Part shown: one piece after another, positions 18,104 through 27,482 of the stretch
Position numbering within the stretch: position 1 is the stretch's first letter
Layout: each line of letters starts with the position of its first letter
Source of the DNA: Cryobacterium algoricola
Lineage (GTDB): Bacteria > Actinomycetota > Actinomycetes > Actinomycetales > Microbacteriaceae
DNA: 64,000 nucleotides
Reading direction: 5' to 3'
Assembly: GCF_004402485.1 (NCBI RefSeq)
Contig: NZ_SOFG01000023.1
Coordinates: 1 to 64,000 of the forward strand
Notes under the pieces: model-generated
Told to the model about the DNA's origin: nothing
The model's database searches: none
What the model saw: the letters and a program-made list of their open reading frames with translations, nothing else
Made by a program: the position numbers and the translations under genes

Positions 18104-18922
18104 TCAGTCCTTGACGGCGCCGGCGGTCACTCCGGCGGCCACGTACCGCTGGGCGACGATGAGCAGGATTGCCGCCGGAATCGACGCGACCACGGCGGTC
18201 GCCATGATGGCGTTCCACTGCGAGGTGTTGTTGCCGATGTACTTGTAGATCCCCAGTGTGATCGGCAGGAACTGGCCGCTCCGCGAGAGTGTCGATGCGA
18301 AGATGAAGTCGGACCAGGCCCAAAGGAACGCGAACAGAGAGACCGTGATCGCCGAGTTGCGGCTGACGGGCAGGATGATCGAGCGGAACGTGCGCCACGG
18401 CCCGGCCCCGTCGACGGTGGCCGCCTGGATCAGTTCGTTGGGGATTCCGGACATGAACGCGGTGAACAACAGCACCCCGAAGGGAACGGCGATCGTCGAG
18501 TCCGCGAGGATCAGGCCCCCCACGGTGTTGAGGAGCCCGCTGTTCAGGTAGATCGCGTAGAAGCCCATCGCCATGACGACCCCGGGGATCATCTGCGCGA
18601 CCAGCAGGATGAAGGTGAGCGGGGCCGCGCCGCGCAGGCGAAGCTTGGCGAGGGCGTACCCTGCGGGCGCCGAGATGACGAGTGTGACCAGCACCGTGCC
18701 GAGCCCGATCAGGAGGCTCGTACCCAGATACGGCAGCTGCTGCGAGAGCACCGCCGTATACCCGTCGAGTGTGGGTGCGAACGGGAAGAGGTTCGGCGGG
18801 GAGTCGCGCAGGTCGCTGGTCTTCGTGAAGGACACGTTGATCATCCAGTACACGGGGAAGAGCATCACGGCGGTGAGAACGAGTCCGATTCCGGTCTTCC
18901 ACCAGGAGCGTCGATGAGACAT
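18104..18922 (-). CDS. carbohydrate ABC transporter permease, MalG type
   Basis: 272 residues with six predicted membrane helices. The EAA loop that docks the ATPase appears as QAATVDGAGPWRTF about 80 residues from the C-terminus. Its ATG overlaps the TAA of the MalF-type gene (TAATG), indicating coupled translation. With the MalF partner and the lipoprotein binding protein it forms a CUT1-type importer. No ATPase gene is in the operon, so a shared MsmK-type ATPase elsewhere is expected. Confidence 0.92.
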   Translation of the reverse strand: MSHRRSWWKTGIGLVLTAVMLFPVYWMINVSFTKTSDLRDSPPNLFPFAPTLDGYTAVLSQQLPYLGTSLLIGLGTVLVTLVISAPAGYALAKLRLRGAAPLTFILLVAQMIPGVVMAMGFYAIYLNSGLLNTVGGLILADSTIAVPFGVLLFTAFMSGIPNELIQAATVDGAGPWRTFRSIILPVSRNSAITVSLFAFLWAWSDFIFASTLSRSGQFLPITLGIYKYIGNNTSQWNAIMATAVVASIPAAILLIVAQRYVAAGVTAGAVKD

Positions 18923-19905
18923 TATTTCTCCGTCCTGTTCTGGATGCGCAGATAGATGAATCCGAAGATCAAGGCGATCAGGATCAGGACGTTGCCGACG
19001 GCGGCCGCCGGGCTGAAGTCGGGGTTGCCCGTTCCGAACGCCTCCCGGTAGGACCAGGTCGCCAGTGTCGTCGACGAGTCGCCTGGACCGCCCGCGGTCA
19101 TGATCCAGATGATGTCGACGACTTTCAGCGTGTAGATCAATCCGAGCAGGATCGTGATGAGGGACACGGGGCGGAGCAACGGGAATGTGATCCGCCAGAA
19201 TTTCTGCCAGGCGTTCGCGCCATCCAGGGAGGCCGCCTCATAGAGATCCTCAGGGATGTTCTGCAGGCCCGAGTACAGGACGACGAGGTTGAACGGAATG
19301 CCGAGCCAGATGTTGGCGATGATCACCGAGGCCAGCACCAGGTCGGGCGAGGTCAGCCAGTTCACGGGCGCCACCCCGATCACGGCGAGGGCCGAGTTGA
19401 TGACACCGTTGTCCGAGTTCATCATGGACGACCAGGTCGATGCGGACACGATCAACGGGAGCAGCCAGGGAACCAGGAACAGTCCGCGGAGGACGCCGTT
19501 GAGCCGGAAGTTGTTGCGGAAGAAGACCGCGAGAATGAGGCCGATTCCGAACTGGAACGCGATTGAGACGATCGTGAACAGTGCGGTGTTGGCCAGCGCC
19601 TTGGGGAACGTCTTCGATCCGAAGACGGCCACATAGTTCTCGATGCCGACGAATGCGGCGTTGCCCTGAACGAACGCACGGGGTGTGTAGTCGTGGAGGC
19701 TCAGTTCGATGTTCCGATAGAGCGGAAAGGCATAGAAGATGACGAGGTAGGCGATGAGCGGTGCCACGAAGGCCAGGGCAACCCACTGGTTGGTGCCGAA
19801 GGACGTTCGCCTCGATCGTTGTTTCGGTGGGAGCGGAGCGGGGGTGCCGACCGCCCCGCCCGCGTCGGGGCGTGCGGCCCCGACGCGGACAGGCAGTGTG
19901 GTCAT
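18922..19905 (-). CDS. carbohydrate ABC transporter permease, MalF type
   Basis: 327 residues. A Pro-rich cytoplasmic N-terminus is followed by six membrane helices with the EAA loop EAASLDGANAWQKF. It starts 39 bp after the binding-protein gene and overlaps the MalG-type gene by one nucleotide. Role: membrane partner of a CUT1 sugar importer, probably for arabinose-containing oligosaccharides given the GH127 gene in the same operon (inference from context). Confidence 0.92.
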   Translation of the reverse strand: MTTLPVRVGAARPDAGGAVGTPAPLPPKQRSRRTSFGTNQWVALAFVAPLIAYLVIFYAFPLYRNIELSLHDYTPRAFVQGNAAFVGIENYVAVFGSKTFPKALANTALFTIVSIAFQFGIGLILAVFFRNNFRLNGVLRGLFLVPWLLPLIVSASTWSSMMNSDNGVINSALAVIGVAPVNWLTSPDLVLASVIIANIWLGIPFNLVVLYSGLQNIPEDLYEAASLDGANAWQKFWRITFPLLRPVSLITILLGLIYTLKVVDIIWIMTAGGPGDSSTTLATWSYREAFGTGNPDFSPAAAVGNVLILIALIFGFIYLRIQNRTEK

Positions 19906-19944
19906 AGTGGGATGCCCTTCGTGTTGTGTGGGAAAAGGTTCGGG

Positions 19945-21198
19945 CTACTTGGTCGTGGCTGCTGCGGCCGCCGCCTGCGCTTCCTTCAGGGCTTCCGCTG
20001 GTGTCATCGCTCCACTCAGTGCGTTCTGAACGGCCGTGTAGACCTGCTCGGAGATCTTCGGGTAGTTCGCGCCGAGGTTGTCACTCGTGCGGCCCTTGGC
20101 CGCCTTGACGGCATCGACCCACACCGAGAGTTCCGGGTGCTCGACGAGGAGGGCCGACTGGCCGGCCGACGTCGCCGGGATGTAGTACGCGAACGTGTCT
20201 GCGGTCTTGACCTGGCCTGCGGTGGTGCTCATGCACTCGACGATCTTCTTGGACACGTCGTAACGTGCGGTGTCCTTTTGCGTCGGGATGACCATGAACT
20301 CGCCTCCGGTCGGGGCGGGTGCGGCTCCCCCGGCCTCCGCCGGGATGGTGATATAGCCGGTCTTGAAGGCTGCCTTCGACGCGCTGTTGACCTGCCACGT
20401 ACCGTTCACGACAAAGCCGAAGTCACCGGTGAGGAACTCCTCCCAGGTCGTGTTCTGGGAGTTCGTGATCACCGAGTTCGGTGCGAGGCCCTGGTTGACC
20501 CAGTCGGTCCAGAGGGTCAGCGCTGAGACCGCCTGCGTCGAGTCGAGCTTGTTGAGGTTTGCTCCCGCTCCCCAGAAGAACGGCAGGAACTGGAACGTGC
20601 CCTCCTCGCTCGCGAAGCCCGCGAACGTGATGCCCTTGTGCCCGTTGGTCGAGACCTTCTGCAGGGCCGCAGTGAGGGTGGCCCAGTCTTTGACCGTTGC
20701 CGGGTCGACGCCGGCGGCATCGAGGATGTCCTTGTTGTAGTAGAGCGCAAGGGTGTTCGCCCCGACCGGGACGCCATAGGTCTTGCCGTCGAGCACGCCG
20801 GCCCCGAGAAGGTTGGGGTCGATGGCCGATGTGTCGAGCCCGATCGAATCCATGTCGTTGAGGGCGCCGGTATCGGCGAGCGTGGTCACTGCCGGGTTGT
20901 CGAGGAGCACGACGTCAGCGGCCGTGCCTTCCTGGGCGGCCAGCAGGGACTGGTTGGTCAGGGACTGCGAGTCGTACGCGGTGCGTTTGATGGTCACGCC
21001 GGCATCGACACCGCAGGCGTCGATGCGCTTGGCCCAGTCAGAGCTGGCGTCGTGCTGGGGATACGGATCCCACACGGTGTACTCGGTGCTGCCAGCACTG
21101 CTGGAGGCGCCGCCTGCAGCCGAGCATCCGACCATGGCCAGTGCGAGGGTCGCGACCCCGGCGACTGCCATCGTGCTACGTACGAACTTCATTGTCAT
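19945..21198 (-). CDS. sugar-binding lipoprotein of ABC importer (with GH127 operon)
   Basis: 417 residues from the ATG at 21198, which has AAGGA at a spacing of 8; a second ATG at 21192 is less well placed. The N-terminus is a lipoprotein signal: MKFVR, a hydrophobic stretch and a lipobox ending AMVGC. The mature part is a family-1 type extracellular solute-binding protein with a low-complexity GGASSSAGS spacer. It should deliver an oligosaccharide to the MalFG-type permeases just downstream. It is divergent from the LacI gene and its promoter overlaps a palindrome. Confidence 0.92.
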   Translation of the reverse strand: MTMKFVRSTMAVAGVATLALAMVGCSAAGGASSSAGSTEYTVWDPYPQHDASSDWAKRIDACGVDAGVTIKRTAYDSQSLTNQSLLAAQEGTAADVVLLDNPAVTTLADTGALNDMDSIGLDTSAIDPNLLGAGVLDGKTYGVPVGANTLALYYNKDILDAAGVDPATVKDWATLTAALQKVSTNGHKGITFAGFASEEGTFQFLPFFWGAGANLNKLDSTQAVSALTLWTDWVNQGLAPNSVITNSQNTTWEEFLTGDFGFVVNGTWQVNSASKAAFKTGYITIPAEAGGAAPAPTGGEFMVIPTQKDTARYDVSKKIVECMSTTAGQVKTADTFAYYIPATSAGQSALLVEHPELSVWVDAVKAAKGRTSDNLGANYPKISEQVYTAVQNALSGAMTPAEALKEAQAAAAAATTK

Positions 21199-21241
21199 CA
21201 CGTTTTTCCTTCTTTGGAATAGGGCAGGAATATCAGGGCAG

Positions 21242-21270
21242 AATTGTGAAACAAATAAAACTAGTTTCAA
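21242..21270 (-). promoter_or_regulatory. predicted promoter and LacI-type operator of the GH127 operon
   Basis: On the minus strand, TTGAAA (21270-21265) and ACAATT (21247-21242) are separated by exactly 17 bp and resemble -35 and -10 elements. The perfect palindrome AAACTAGTTT (21258-21267) overlaps the -35 element, and the larger inverted repeat TGAAAC/GTTTCA spans 21247-21269. Palindromes of this shape fit LacI-family repressors, and the adjacent lacI gene at 21436 is the obvious candidate. Binding is inferred. Confidence 0.6.
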
Positions 21271-21435
21271 CAGGGCGAGGCTAGCACTGAATTTCCCGGT
21301 ACGTCAATCGGAATTCGTCTCTTTTGTCACTGAATTGCGGGGCACGCGGGGTACAGTCTTTTCTCGTAGGGTTTCACTCGACTCGGCCGCAGGATGGCCC
21401 GGTGTCGACATCGGTTTCATAGGCGAAAGGACACC

Positions 21436-22449
21436 ATGGGCAAGACGAATGACGCAGTCACGCTCGCCGACGTGGCGCGTGCCGCCGGCGTGTCCATCGC
21501 GACGGCGTCCAAGGCTCTCAACGGCAAGACCGTCGTGCGCGAGGCAACCCGGCGCCATGTCGAGGAGGTGGCCCGCAGCCTCGCCTTCACTCCCAACCCG
21601 TTCGCCCGCGCACTCAATTCGTCGATCACGGGTACCATCGGCGTCCTGACCGCAGACCTCGCCAACCGGTTCGTCGTTCCGATCCTTCTCGGCGTCGAAG
21701 ACGCTTTCGGTGCGGACTCGACGTCGGTCATCCTCACGGATGCCCGAAACGACTCCATCCGGGAGTCGCACCAGTTGCGCACCCTCATGGCGAAACGCGT
21801 CGACGGCATCGTCGTCCTGGGCGACAGCGACACGTCCCGCCCTTCGATCACGGACCAGGTGACAGTGCCGGTGGCCTATGCCTTCGCCGCCAGCCAGGAC
21901 CCGGAGGACTCCTCATTCACGACGGACAATTCGCAGGGCACCGACCTCGCCATCGACCACCTCGTCTCCCGGGGCCGACGCAGAATAGTCGCGATCAGCG
22001 GCGATCCCACCTTCTCGGCGGCTGTTGAACGGCTCACCGGCGCCACCCAGGCGATGCAGCGACATGGCCTGCAGCTCGTCGGCGGGGAGAACCTGTATGG
22101 CGACTGGAGCGAGGACTGGGGCCGTCAGTGCGTGCACGCCCTCGTCGAGGCCGGGCTTCACTTCGACGCGATCTTCTGCGCAAGCGACCAGATCGCCCGG
22201 GGCGCCATCGAGCAATTGCGCGATGAGAACCTCCGCGTGCCGGAGGACGTTGCCGTCGTCGGCTACGACAACTGGGAACTGTTCAGCGTGCACTCACGCC
22301 CGCCGATCACCACGATAGACATGAATCTCCAGGAGCTGGGCCGGGCGGTGGCACGCGAACTCATCGACGCCATCAAGGGACAGCCGCATCCGGGAGTGCA
22401 CCGCGTCCCGGTGCGCCTCATCCCGCGCGCATCGACGACGCGGCTGTGA
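21436..22449 (+). CDS. LacI-family transcriptional regulator
   Basis: 337 residues from the ATG at 21436 (GAAAGGACACC before it); the frame is open from 21394, but the upstream residues are not LacI-like. The helix-turn-helix and hinge are clear (VTLADVARAAGVSIATASKAL). The periplasmic-binding-protein-like effector domain follows, ending in the usual VPVRLIPRAST segment. It is divergent from the binding-protein gene and most likely represses that operon until its sugar is present. The ligand is unknown. Confidence 0.92.
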   Translation: MGKTNDAVTLADVARAAGVSIATASKALNGKTVVREATRRHVEEVARSLAFTPNPFARALNSSITGTIGVLTADLANRFVVPILLGVEDAFGADSTSVILTDARNDSIRESHQLRTLMAKRVDGIVVLGDSDTSRPSITDQVTVPVAYAFAASQDPEDSSFTTDNSQGTDLAIDHLVSRGRRRIVAISGDPTFSAAVERLTGATQAMQRHGLQLVGGENLYGDWSEDWGRQCVHALVEAGLHFDAIFCASDQIARGAIEQLRDENLRVPEDVAVVGYDNWELFSVHSRPPITTIDMNLQELGRAVARELIDAIKGQPHPGVHRVPVRLIPRASTTRL

Positions 22450-22624
22450 CCGGTCAGGGGCCGGCACGGGAGGACGGGCGTCACAGCACAGGTCACCCCG
22501 GACATCCCGATGACGACCGACTCGCCCGGCGGTCGCGCTCTCTGCCGCGCCCCTGCGACTGCTGCTGATACTCTTCCGGCAGAGCACGTGCAGTCCGCAC
22601 AGCACGCACGGTAGACAGGCGGTC

Positions 22625-23875
22625 ATGTCCAACACTCCGGCGCTTGCGCGCAGACTCGGCACCGGTGACGCCGTGGTCATCGGCCTCGGCTCGATGATCG
22701 GCGCAGGCATCTTCGCCGCATTCGCACCCGCCGCGGCGGCGGCGGGTGGCGGTCTCCTGATCGGGCTCACCATCGCGGCCGTGGTCGCGTACTGCAACGC
22801 TTCGTCGTCTGCGCAGCTCGCCGCCCAGTACCCGACATCCGGTGGAACATACGTCTATGGCCGGGAGCGCCTCGGCGAGTGGCCGGGATTCCTCGCCGGG
22901 TGGAGTTTCGTGATCGGCAAGACCGCGAGCTGCGCGGCGATGGCGTTGACGTTCGCCGCGTACGCTGCGCCGGCCGGCTGGGAGAAACCCGTCGCCGTCG
23001 CCGCCGTCCTGGGCCTGGCCACGGTCAACTATTTCGGCGTCACGCGCACGGCCGGCCTGACCCGGATCATCGTGGCCCTGGTCCTGATCGTGCTCGCGGT
23101 CGTCGTGATCGGTGGCCTCGCCGGTGGCGTGACGCATCCGCTCGGCCTCGGCACGAACCTGTTCGCGGGCGGCTGGTACGGAATCCTGCAATCCGCGGGT
23201 TTGTTGTTCTTCGCGTTCGCCGGCTACGCCCGCATCGCCACGATGGGCGAGGAAGTCAGGGATCCGAAGCGCACCATCCCCCGGGCGATCATGACCGCAC
23301 TGGCCATCGCGCTCGTCATCTACGCGATCATCGCGGTCACCCTGCTTCTCGTGATCGGACCGGACCGGCTGGCAACGTCCGTGGCACCCCTGGTCGACGT
23401 CGTCACGGCCGGCAGCTGGGCCTGGGCCGCCCCGCTGGTGCGACTCGGTGCGGCCCTGGCCTCGCTCGGAGCGCTCCTCGCGCTCGTGGCCGGGGTCGGG
23501 CGCACGACTCTGGCGATGGCCCGCACCGGCGATCTGCCCAGCGGGCTCGCCGCGGTCCACGCGAAATACCACGTGCCGCACCGTGCCGAAATCGCCCTCG
23601 CAGCCGTCGTGAGCATTTTGGTCCTCACCGTCGATCTCCGCGGTGCGATCGGGTTCTCGTCGTTCGGCGTCCTGGTCTACTACCTCGTCGCCAATCTGTC
23701 GGCGTTCACCCAGCCCTGGGTGATGCGCCGGTATCCGAAGGCCGTCCAGGTGCTCGGCGCCGGCGGATGCCTCGTCCTGGTCGCGACCCTGCCCCCGGTT
23801 TCCATCGTCGCCGGGGTGATCGTCCTCGTCGCTGGTGTCGGATACCGTCTTATCCGGCTCGGCAGACGCGACTAG
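22625..23875 (+). CDS. APC-superfamily amino acid permease
   Basis: 416 residues, about twelve hydrophobic segments. The helix-1 signature GLGSMIGAGIF and the following Ala-rich stretch are typical of amino acid-polyamine-organocation transporters. The segment FFAFAGYARIATMGEEVRDPKRTIPRA in helix 6 and its loop is the cationic/neutral amino-acid-transporter pattern. It does not belong to the sugar operons. Its TAG stop overlaps the stop of the convergent GH51 gene within a shared CTAG. Confidence 0.88.
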   Translation: MSNTPALARRLGTGDAVVIGLGSMIGAGIFAAFAPAAAAAGGGLLIGLTIAAVVAYCNASSSAQLAAQYPTSGGTYVYGRERLGEWPGFLAGWSFVIGKTASCAAMALTFAAYAAPAGWEKPVAVAAVLGLATVNYFGVTRTAGLTRIIVALVLIVLAVVVIGGLAGGVTHPLGLGTNLFAGGWYGILQSAGLLFFAFAGYARIATMGEEVRDPKRTIPRAIMTALAIALVIYAIIAVTLLLVIGPDRLATSVAPLVDVVTAGSWAWAAPLVRLGAALASLGALLALVAGVGRTTLAMARTGDLPSGLAAVHAKYHVPHRAEIALAAVVSILVLTVDLRGAIGFSSFGVLVYYLVANLSAFTQPWVMRRYPKAVQVLGAGGCLVLVATLPPVSIVAGVIVLVAGVGYRLIRLGRRD

Positions 23876-25404
23876 TCGAGGTCGTCGACACCGATGGCGA
23901 GCGAGACCGCCGTCCAGGAAACGGGCGGCAGGGTGATGCTGACGATGTCCCTGGAGACGCGCACGCTGTCGTTGGCGCGCAGGCCGACGCGTTCCTGGTC
24001 GTCGAGCACGTTCCTGGCGTACACATCCGCGTCCGACAGGGTCTGGGCCTCGCGCACAACGACGTCCCCCAGCGCCGTCGTGTCGATTTCGACAGAGACG
24101 GCGTGAGTCTGGTCCCGGTTCACCAGAAACACGCTCGTCAGTCCGGTCTCCTCGTCGTGGGTGGCGACGGCATCGACGACGGCCACGTCGCCGTAGACCG
24201 CAGTCGAGTACGTCTCGCTCTCAAGCTTGACCTCGAGCGCAACGCCCTGCGCCAGTCGCGAGGTGAGCGCGAAGGGAAAGAATGTCGTCTGGCGCCAGGC
24301 CGGGCCATTGGGCTCCGTCATGATGGGCGCGATCACGTTGACCAGTTGGGCGAGTGACGCGCTCGTCACCCGGTCGGCGTGCCGAAGGAGGGAGATCAGC
24401 AGGTTCCCGAAGACGACGGCGTCGGCGACGGAGTATGAGTCTTCGAGCAGGCGCGGGGCGACGGGCCAGTTGTCGAGGCCCGTGATCTTGTCGACGTTCT
24501 CGAACCGGTCGATGTACCAGACGTTCCACTCGTCGAAGGAGATGTTGATCGTCTTCGTGCTGCCGAGCACGGCCTTCACGTGATCGGCGGTGGCGACGAC
24601 GGAATCGATGAAGTGGTCCATGTCGACGGCCGAGGCAAGGAAGCTCCCCAGGTCGCCGTTCTTCTCCTCGTAGTACGCGTGGCAGGAAATGAAGTCGATG
24701 TCCTCGTAGGTGTGGGTCAGCACGACCCGCTCCCACTCGCCGAAGGTGGGCATGTGCGCGCTCGAGGAGCCACAGGCGACGAGCTCGATGCCGGGATCGA
24801 CCTGGCGCATGGCCTTGGCCGTCCGCGAGGCGATCTTGCCGTAGTCGTCTGCCGAGCGGTGCCCAAGCTGCCAGGGACCGTCCATCTCGTTGCCGAGGCA
24901 CCACATCCTGACGCCGAAGGCGTCGGTCTTGCCGTTCGCGACCCGCCGGTCACTCAGCGTGGTGCCGGCCGCGATGTTGGAGTATTCGAGCAGGTCCAGC
25001 GCGTCCATCGTTCCCCGGGTTCCCAGGTTGACCGCCATCATCAGTTCGCTGCCGACCTTGTCGAGCCAGCCCGAGAACTCGTGGAGCCCCACTTCGTTGG
25101 TCTCCGTCGAATGCCAGGCGAGGTCGAGCCTGCGGGGACGCTCGGCGACGGGCCCGACGCTGTCCTCCCAGCGGAAGCCGGAAACGAAGTTGCCACCGGG
25201 ATAGCGGATGGTCGAGACTCCGAGCTCCTTGACGAGCTCGATGACGTCCTGGCGAAACCCCTCCGCGTCGGACGTGGGGTGACTCGGTTCATAGATGCCG
25301 TCGTAGACGCACCGGCCGAGGTGCTCGACGAATGATCCGAACAGGCGTCGGTTGACCGCTCCGACGGCGAAGTGGGGGTCGATGGTGAGGCGTGCGGTGA
25401 GCAT
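23872..25404 (-). CDS. GH51 alpha-L-arabinofuranosidase
   Basis: 510 residues from the ATG at 25404 (GAAAG about 6 nt before it; an ATG at 25410 is the alternative). The frame stays open to 26259, but that part is antisense or shadow sequence. Acid/base Glu173 (GNEMDGP) and nucleophile Glu292 (FDEWN) are at the usual GH51 spacing, and SIRYPGGNF-type and HAYYEEK motifs are present. The enzyme removes alpha-L-arabinofuranosyl side chains from arabino-oligosaccharides. There is no export signal, so it acts in the cytoplasm. It is the last gene of an operon with a complete set of sugar ABC importer proteins except the ATPase. Confidence 0.95.
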   Translation of the reverse strand: MLTARLTIDPHFAVGAVNRRLFGSFVEHLGRCVYDGIYEPSHPTSDAEGFRQDVIELVKELGVSTIRYPGGNFVSGFRWEDSVGPVAERPRRLDLAWHSTETNEVGLHEFSGWLDKVGSELMMAVNLGTRGTMDALDLLEYSNIAAGTTLSDRRVANGKTDAFGVRMWCLGNEMDGPWQLGHRSADDYGKIASRTAKAMRQVDPGIELVACGSSSAHMPTFGEWERVVLTHTYEDIDFISCHAYYEEKNGDLGSFLASAVDMDHFIDSVVATADHVKAVLGSTKTINISFDEWNVWYIDRFENVDKITGLDNWPVAPRLLEDSYSVADAVVFGNLLISLLRHADRVTSASLAQLVNVIAPIMTEPNGPAWRQTTFFPFALTSRLAQGVALEVKLESETYSTAVYGDVAVVDAVATHDEETGLTSVFLVNRDQTHAVSVEIDTTALGDVVVREAQTLSDADVYARNVLDDQERVGLRANDSVRVSRDIVSITLPPVSWTAVSLAIGVDDLD

Positions 25405-25475
25405 GGGCATCTTTCGTGAGGTAGAGGTGACTGGATTTCGGGCAAGCGCCGGCCGGCCCCGATGGTGCGATTCGG

Positions 25476-26369
25476 CTACTTGAGCGCTCCGAGCGACAGG
25501 CCGCCCTGCCAGTACTTCTGCAGGCTGAGGAAGGCAATGATGAGCGGAATGATGGAGATGAGCGATCCGACCACGATGAGGGTGTACAGGGACGCGCCGC
25601 CACCGTTGTTCGATGCCGCGAGGGCCTGCCAGCCGCCGAGGCCGACCGTGATCGGGTACAGATTCTGGTCGGACAGCACGGCCAGCGGCAGGAAGTAGTT
25701 GTTCCAGGTGCCGACCACCGAGAGCAGCAGCACGGTCACGATCGCGGGGCGCATCAGGGGAACGGCCACCCGGAAGAAGGTGCGGAATTCGCCTGAGCCG
25801 TCGACGCGGGCGGCGTCCAGAAGCTCGTCCGGAACGGCATCCGCTGCGTAGACGCGCATCAGGTAGACGCCGAACGGGCTGAGCAGTGACGGCAGGATGA
25901 CCGCCCAGATGGTGTTCGTCAGGTGCATCTGACTCATCAGCATGAAGGTCGGGATGACCAGGGCCGTCAGGGGAACCATCACGGAGCCGAGCAGGATGGC
26001 GAAGGAGAAGTCGCGGCCCTTGAACCGGAACTTCGCGAAGCCGTAACCGGCCAGAACGGCGAGGACGGTCGCGCCGACTCCCCCGACGACGGCGTAGAGG
26101 GCCGAGTTGCCGAGCCAGCGCAGGTACAGGCCGCCCTTGTAGGTGAAGAGCTCCTGGATGTTCTGCACGAGATTGAAGTTCTTGTCGAACCAGAGCGCGC
26201 CGCCCGCACCGGAGAATAGTCCCTGGGCGTCCTTGGTGCTCGCCACGAACAGCCACCACAGCGGCATCAGGAAGTAGAGCACGAGGGCGACCAGGAAGAT
26301 GTGAGCGGTGATGTTGCGCTTCGGCCGGCCGGTGCGGGGGCGGGCTCTCGTAATGGTTGCGGCGGTCAT
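25476..26369 (-). CDS. carbohydrate ABC transporter permease, MalG/AraQ type (GH51 operon)
   Basis: 297 residues with a basic N-terminus and six membrane helices. The EAA loop reads DAARVDGSGEFRTFF. The start ATG overlaps the upstream TGA (ATGA), so translation is coupled to the MalF-type partner. The frame is open beyond 26369 as a shadow. Together with its partner it forms the membrane pore for the sugar bound by the lipoprotein encoded first in the operon. Confidence 0.92.
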   Translation of the reverse strand: MTAATITRARPRTGRPKRNITAHIFLVALVLYFLMPLWWLFVASTKDAQGLFSGAGGALWFDKNFNLVQNIQELFTYKGGLYLRWLGNSALYAVVGGVGATVLAVLAGYGFAKFRFKGRDFSFAILLGSVMVPLTALVIPTFMLMSQMHLTNTIWAVILPSLLSPFGVYLMRVYAADAVPDELLDAARVDGSGEFRTFFRVAVPLMRPAIVTVLLLSVVGTWNNYFLPLAVLSDQNLYPITVGLGGWQALAASNNGGGASLYTLIVVGSLISIIPLIIAFLSLQKYWQGGLSLGALK

Positions 26370-27340
26370 GAGCTGAACCCTCCTCTGCGCTTGCGGGTAC
26401 TGAATAGGAAGATGTAGACCGCGATGAACACCACGATCCCGAGGGAGAACGAGATCGTCGACGCGTAGTTGAACTGCGAGAACTGGAATGCCAGGTTGTA
26501 CGCGTAGATGTTGGGGGTGAAGCTGGCCGTGATGGCGCCGTTGGCGATGGGTTTCAGCACCTGCGGCTCGGTGAAGAACTGCAGGGTGCCGATCAGCGCG
26601 AAGACGAGGATCAGGACGAGGGCCGAGGTGATCATCGGGACCTTCACCCGCAGGGCGATCTGTCGCGGGTTCGCGCCGTCGATGCGAGCGGCCTCGTAGA
26701 TGCTGGGGTCGATTCCCCGGAGTGCCGCGTAGATGATGATCATGTAGTAGCCGGCCCACTGCCAGACCACGACGTTCATCAGGCCGCCGAAGATGTTGTC
26801 CGAGTTGAGGATTTCGGGCGCCTGCTGGTTGATCAACGAGAACAGGTTGTTCAGCGGCCCGAAGGACGGGCTGTAGAGGAAGCCCCACATGATCGAGCCG
26901 ATCACGGCGGGGATGGCGTACGGCACGAAGATCATCAGCCGGGAGAAGTTCGCCAGTCGCGTGGTGAGGGAATCCAGTACCAGCGCTGCGGCGAGGGAAA
27001 CGGCCATCTGCACGGGGATGAGCACCACGGCGAATCGCAGCACGAACCAGACGCCGCTGAGGAACTCGGGGTCGGTGAAGGCCTTCACGTAGTTGCCGAC
27101 GCCGCTGAAGATGGTCCCGGTGGCGAGCCCCTTCGAGAAGAGGCTGAGGTAGAAGGCGTACGCCAGAGGGCTGACGAGGAAGACGACGAAGACAATCCCG
27201 AAGGGGGCGATGAAGAGCCAGCCGATCCAGCCGCGGCTGACGGATCGCCGTCGCGACTGTGGCTTCTTCGACGTCGACGCTGCCTGGGGCGTCGTCGCGG
27301 CGGCTCCTGGGGAGGACAGCGTCGTTGCTGGGTTGGTCAT
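26366..27340 (-). CDS. carbohydrate ABC transporter permease, MalF type (GH51 operon)
   Basis: 324 residues from the ATG at 27340, preceded by AAGGA; upstream in-frame residues to 27514 are not protein-like. A 40-residue Ser/Thr/Lys-rich N-terminus precedes six membrane helices. The EAA loop reads EAARIDGANPRQIA. It is separated from the binding-protein gene by 142 bp holding two hairpins and overlaps the MalG-type gene by 4 nt. Confidence 0.92.
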   Translation of the reverse strand: MTNPATTLSSPGAAATTPQAASTSKKPQSRRRSVSRGWIGWLFIAPFGIVFVVFLVSPLAYAFYLSLFSKGLATGTIFSGVGNYVKAFTDPEFLSGVWFVLRFAVVLIPVQMAVSLAAALVLDSLTTRLANFSRLMIFVPYAIPAVIGSIMWGFLYSPSFGPLNNLFSLINQQAPEILNSDNIFGGLMNVVVWQWAGYYMIIIYAALRGIDPSIYEAARIDGANPRQIALRVKVPMITSALVLILVFALIGTLQFFTEPQVLKPIANGAITASFTPNIYAYNLAFQFSQFNYASTISFSLGIVVFIAVYIFLFSTRKRRGGFSS

Positions 27341-27410
27341 TTCGTCCTTCTTAGAAGAAAGGGTGTGTCCTGACCGGATGATCCGGTGCCAGAGGACGGA
27401 GGAGGAGGAC

Positions 27411-27475
27411 CCGGGGCGGCCGCGATGCGCAGCCGCCCCGGATCCGGGGCAGATCGCCGGTTCGGCAATCTGCCC
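27411..27475 (-). promoter_or_regulatory. two intercistronic hairpins between binding protein and permease genes
   Basis: The first hairpin pairs CCGGGGCGGC (27411-27420) with GCCGCCCCGG (27432-27441). The second pairs GGGCAGAT (27447-27454) with ATCTGCCC (27468-27475). Neither is followed by a T run on the minus strand, so they are not classic terminators. Hairpins after the binding-protein gene of sugar ABC operons are known to stabilise that message or reduce read-through, and that role is inferred here. Confidence 0.6.
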
Positions 27476-27482
27476 GGTCACG

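Noticed and set aside
17994-18902. N-terminal extension of the GH63-like gene to 881 codons
   Set aside because: The extra part overlaps the MalG-type permease in another frame; the ATG at 17993 has its own ribosome site and the family-like sequence begins there.
25405-26259. N-terminal extension of the GH51 gene to 795 codons
   Set aside because: The extension overlaps the MalG/AraQ permease gene in another frame; GH51 similarity starts at 25404.
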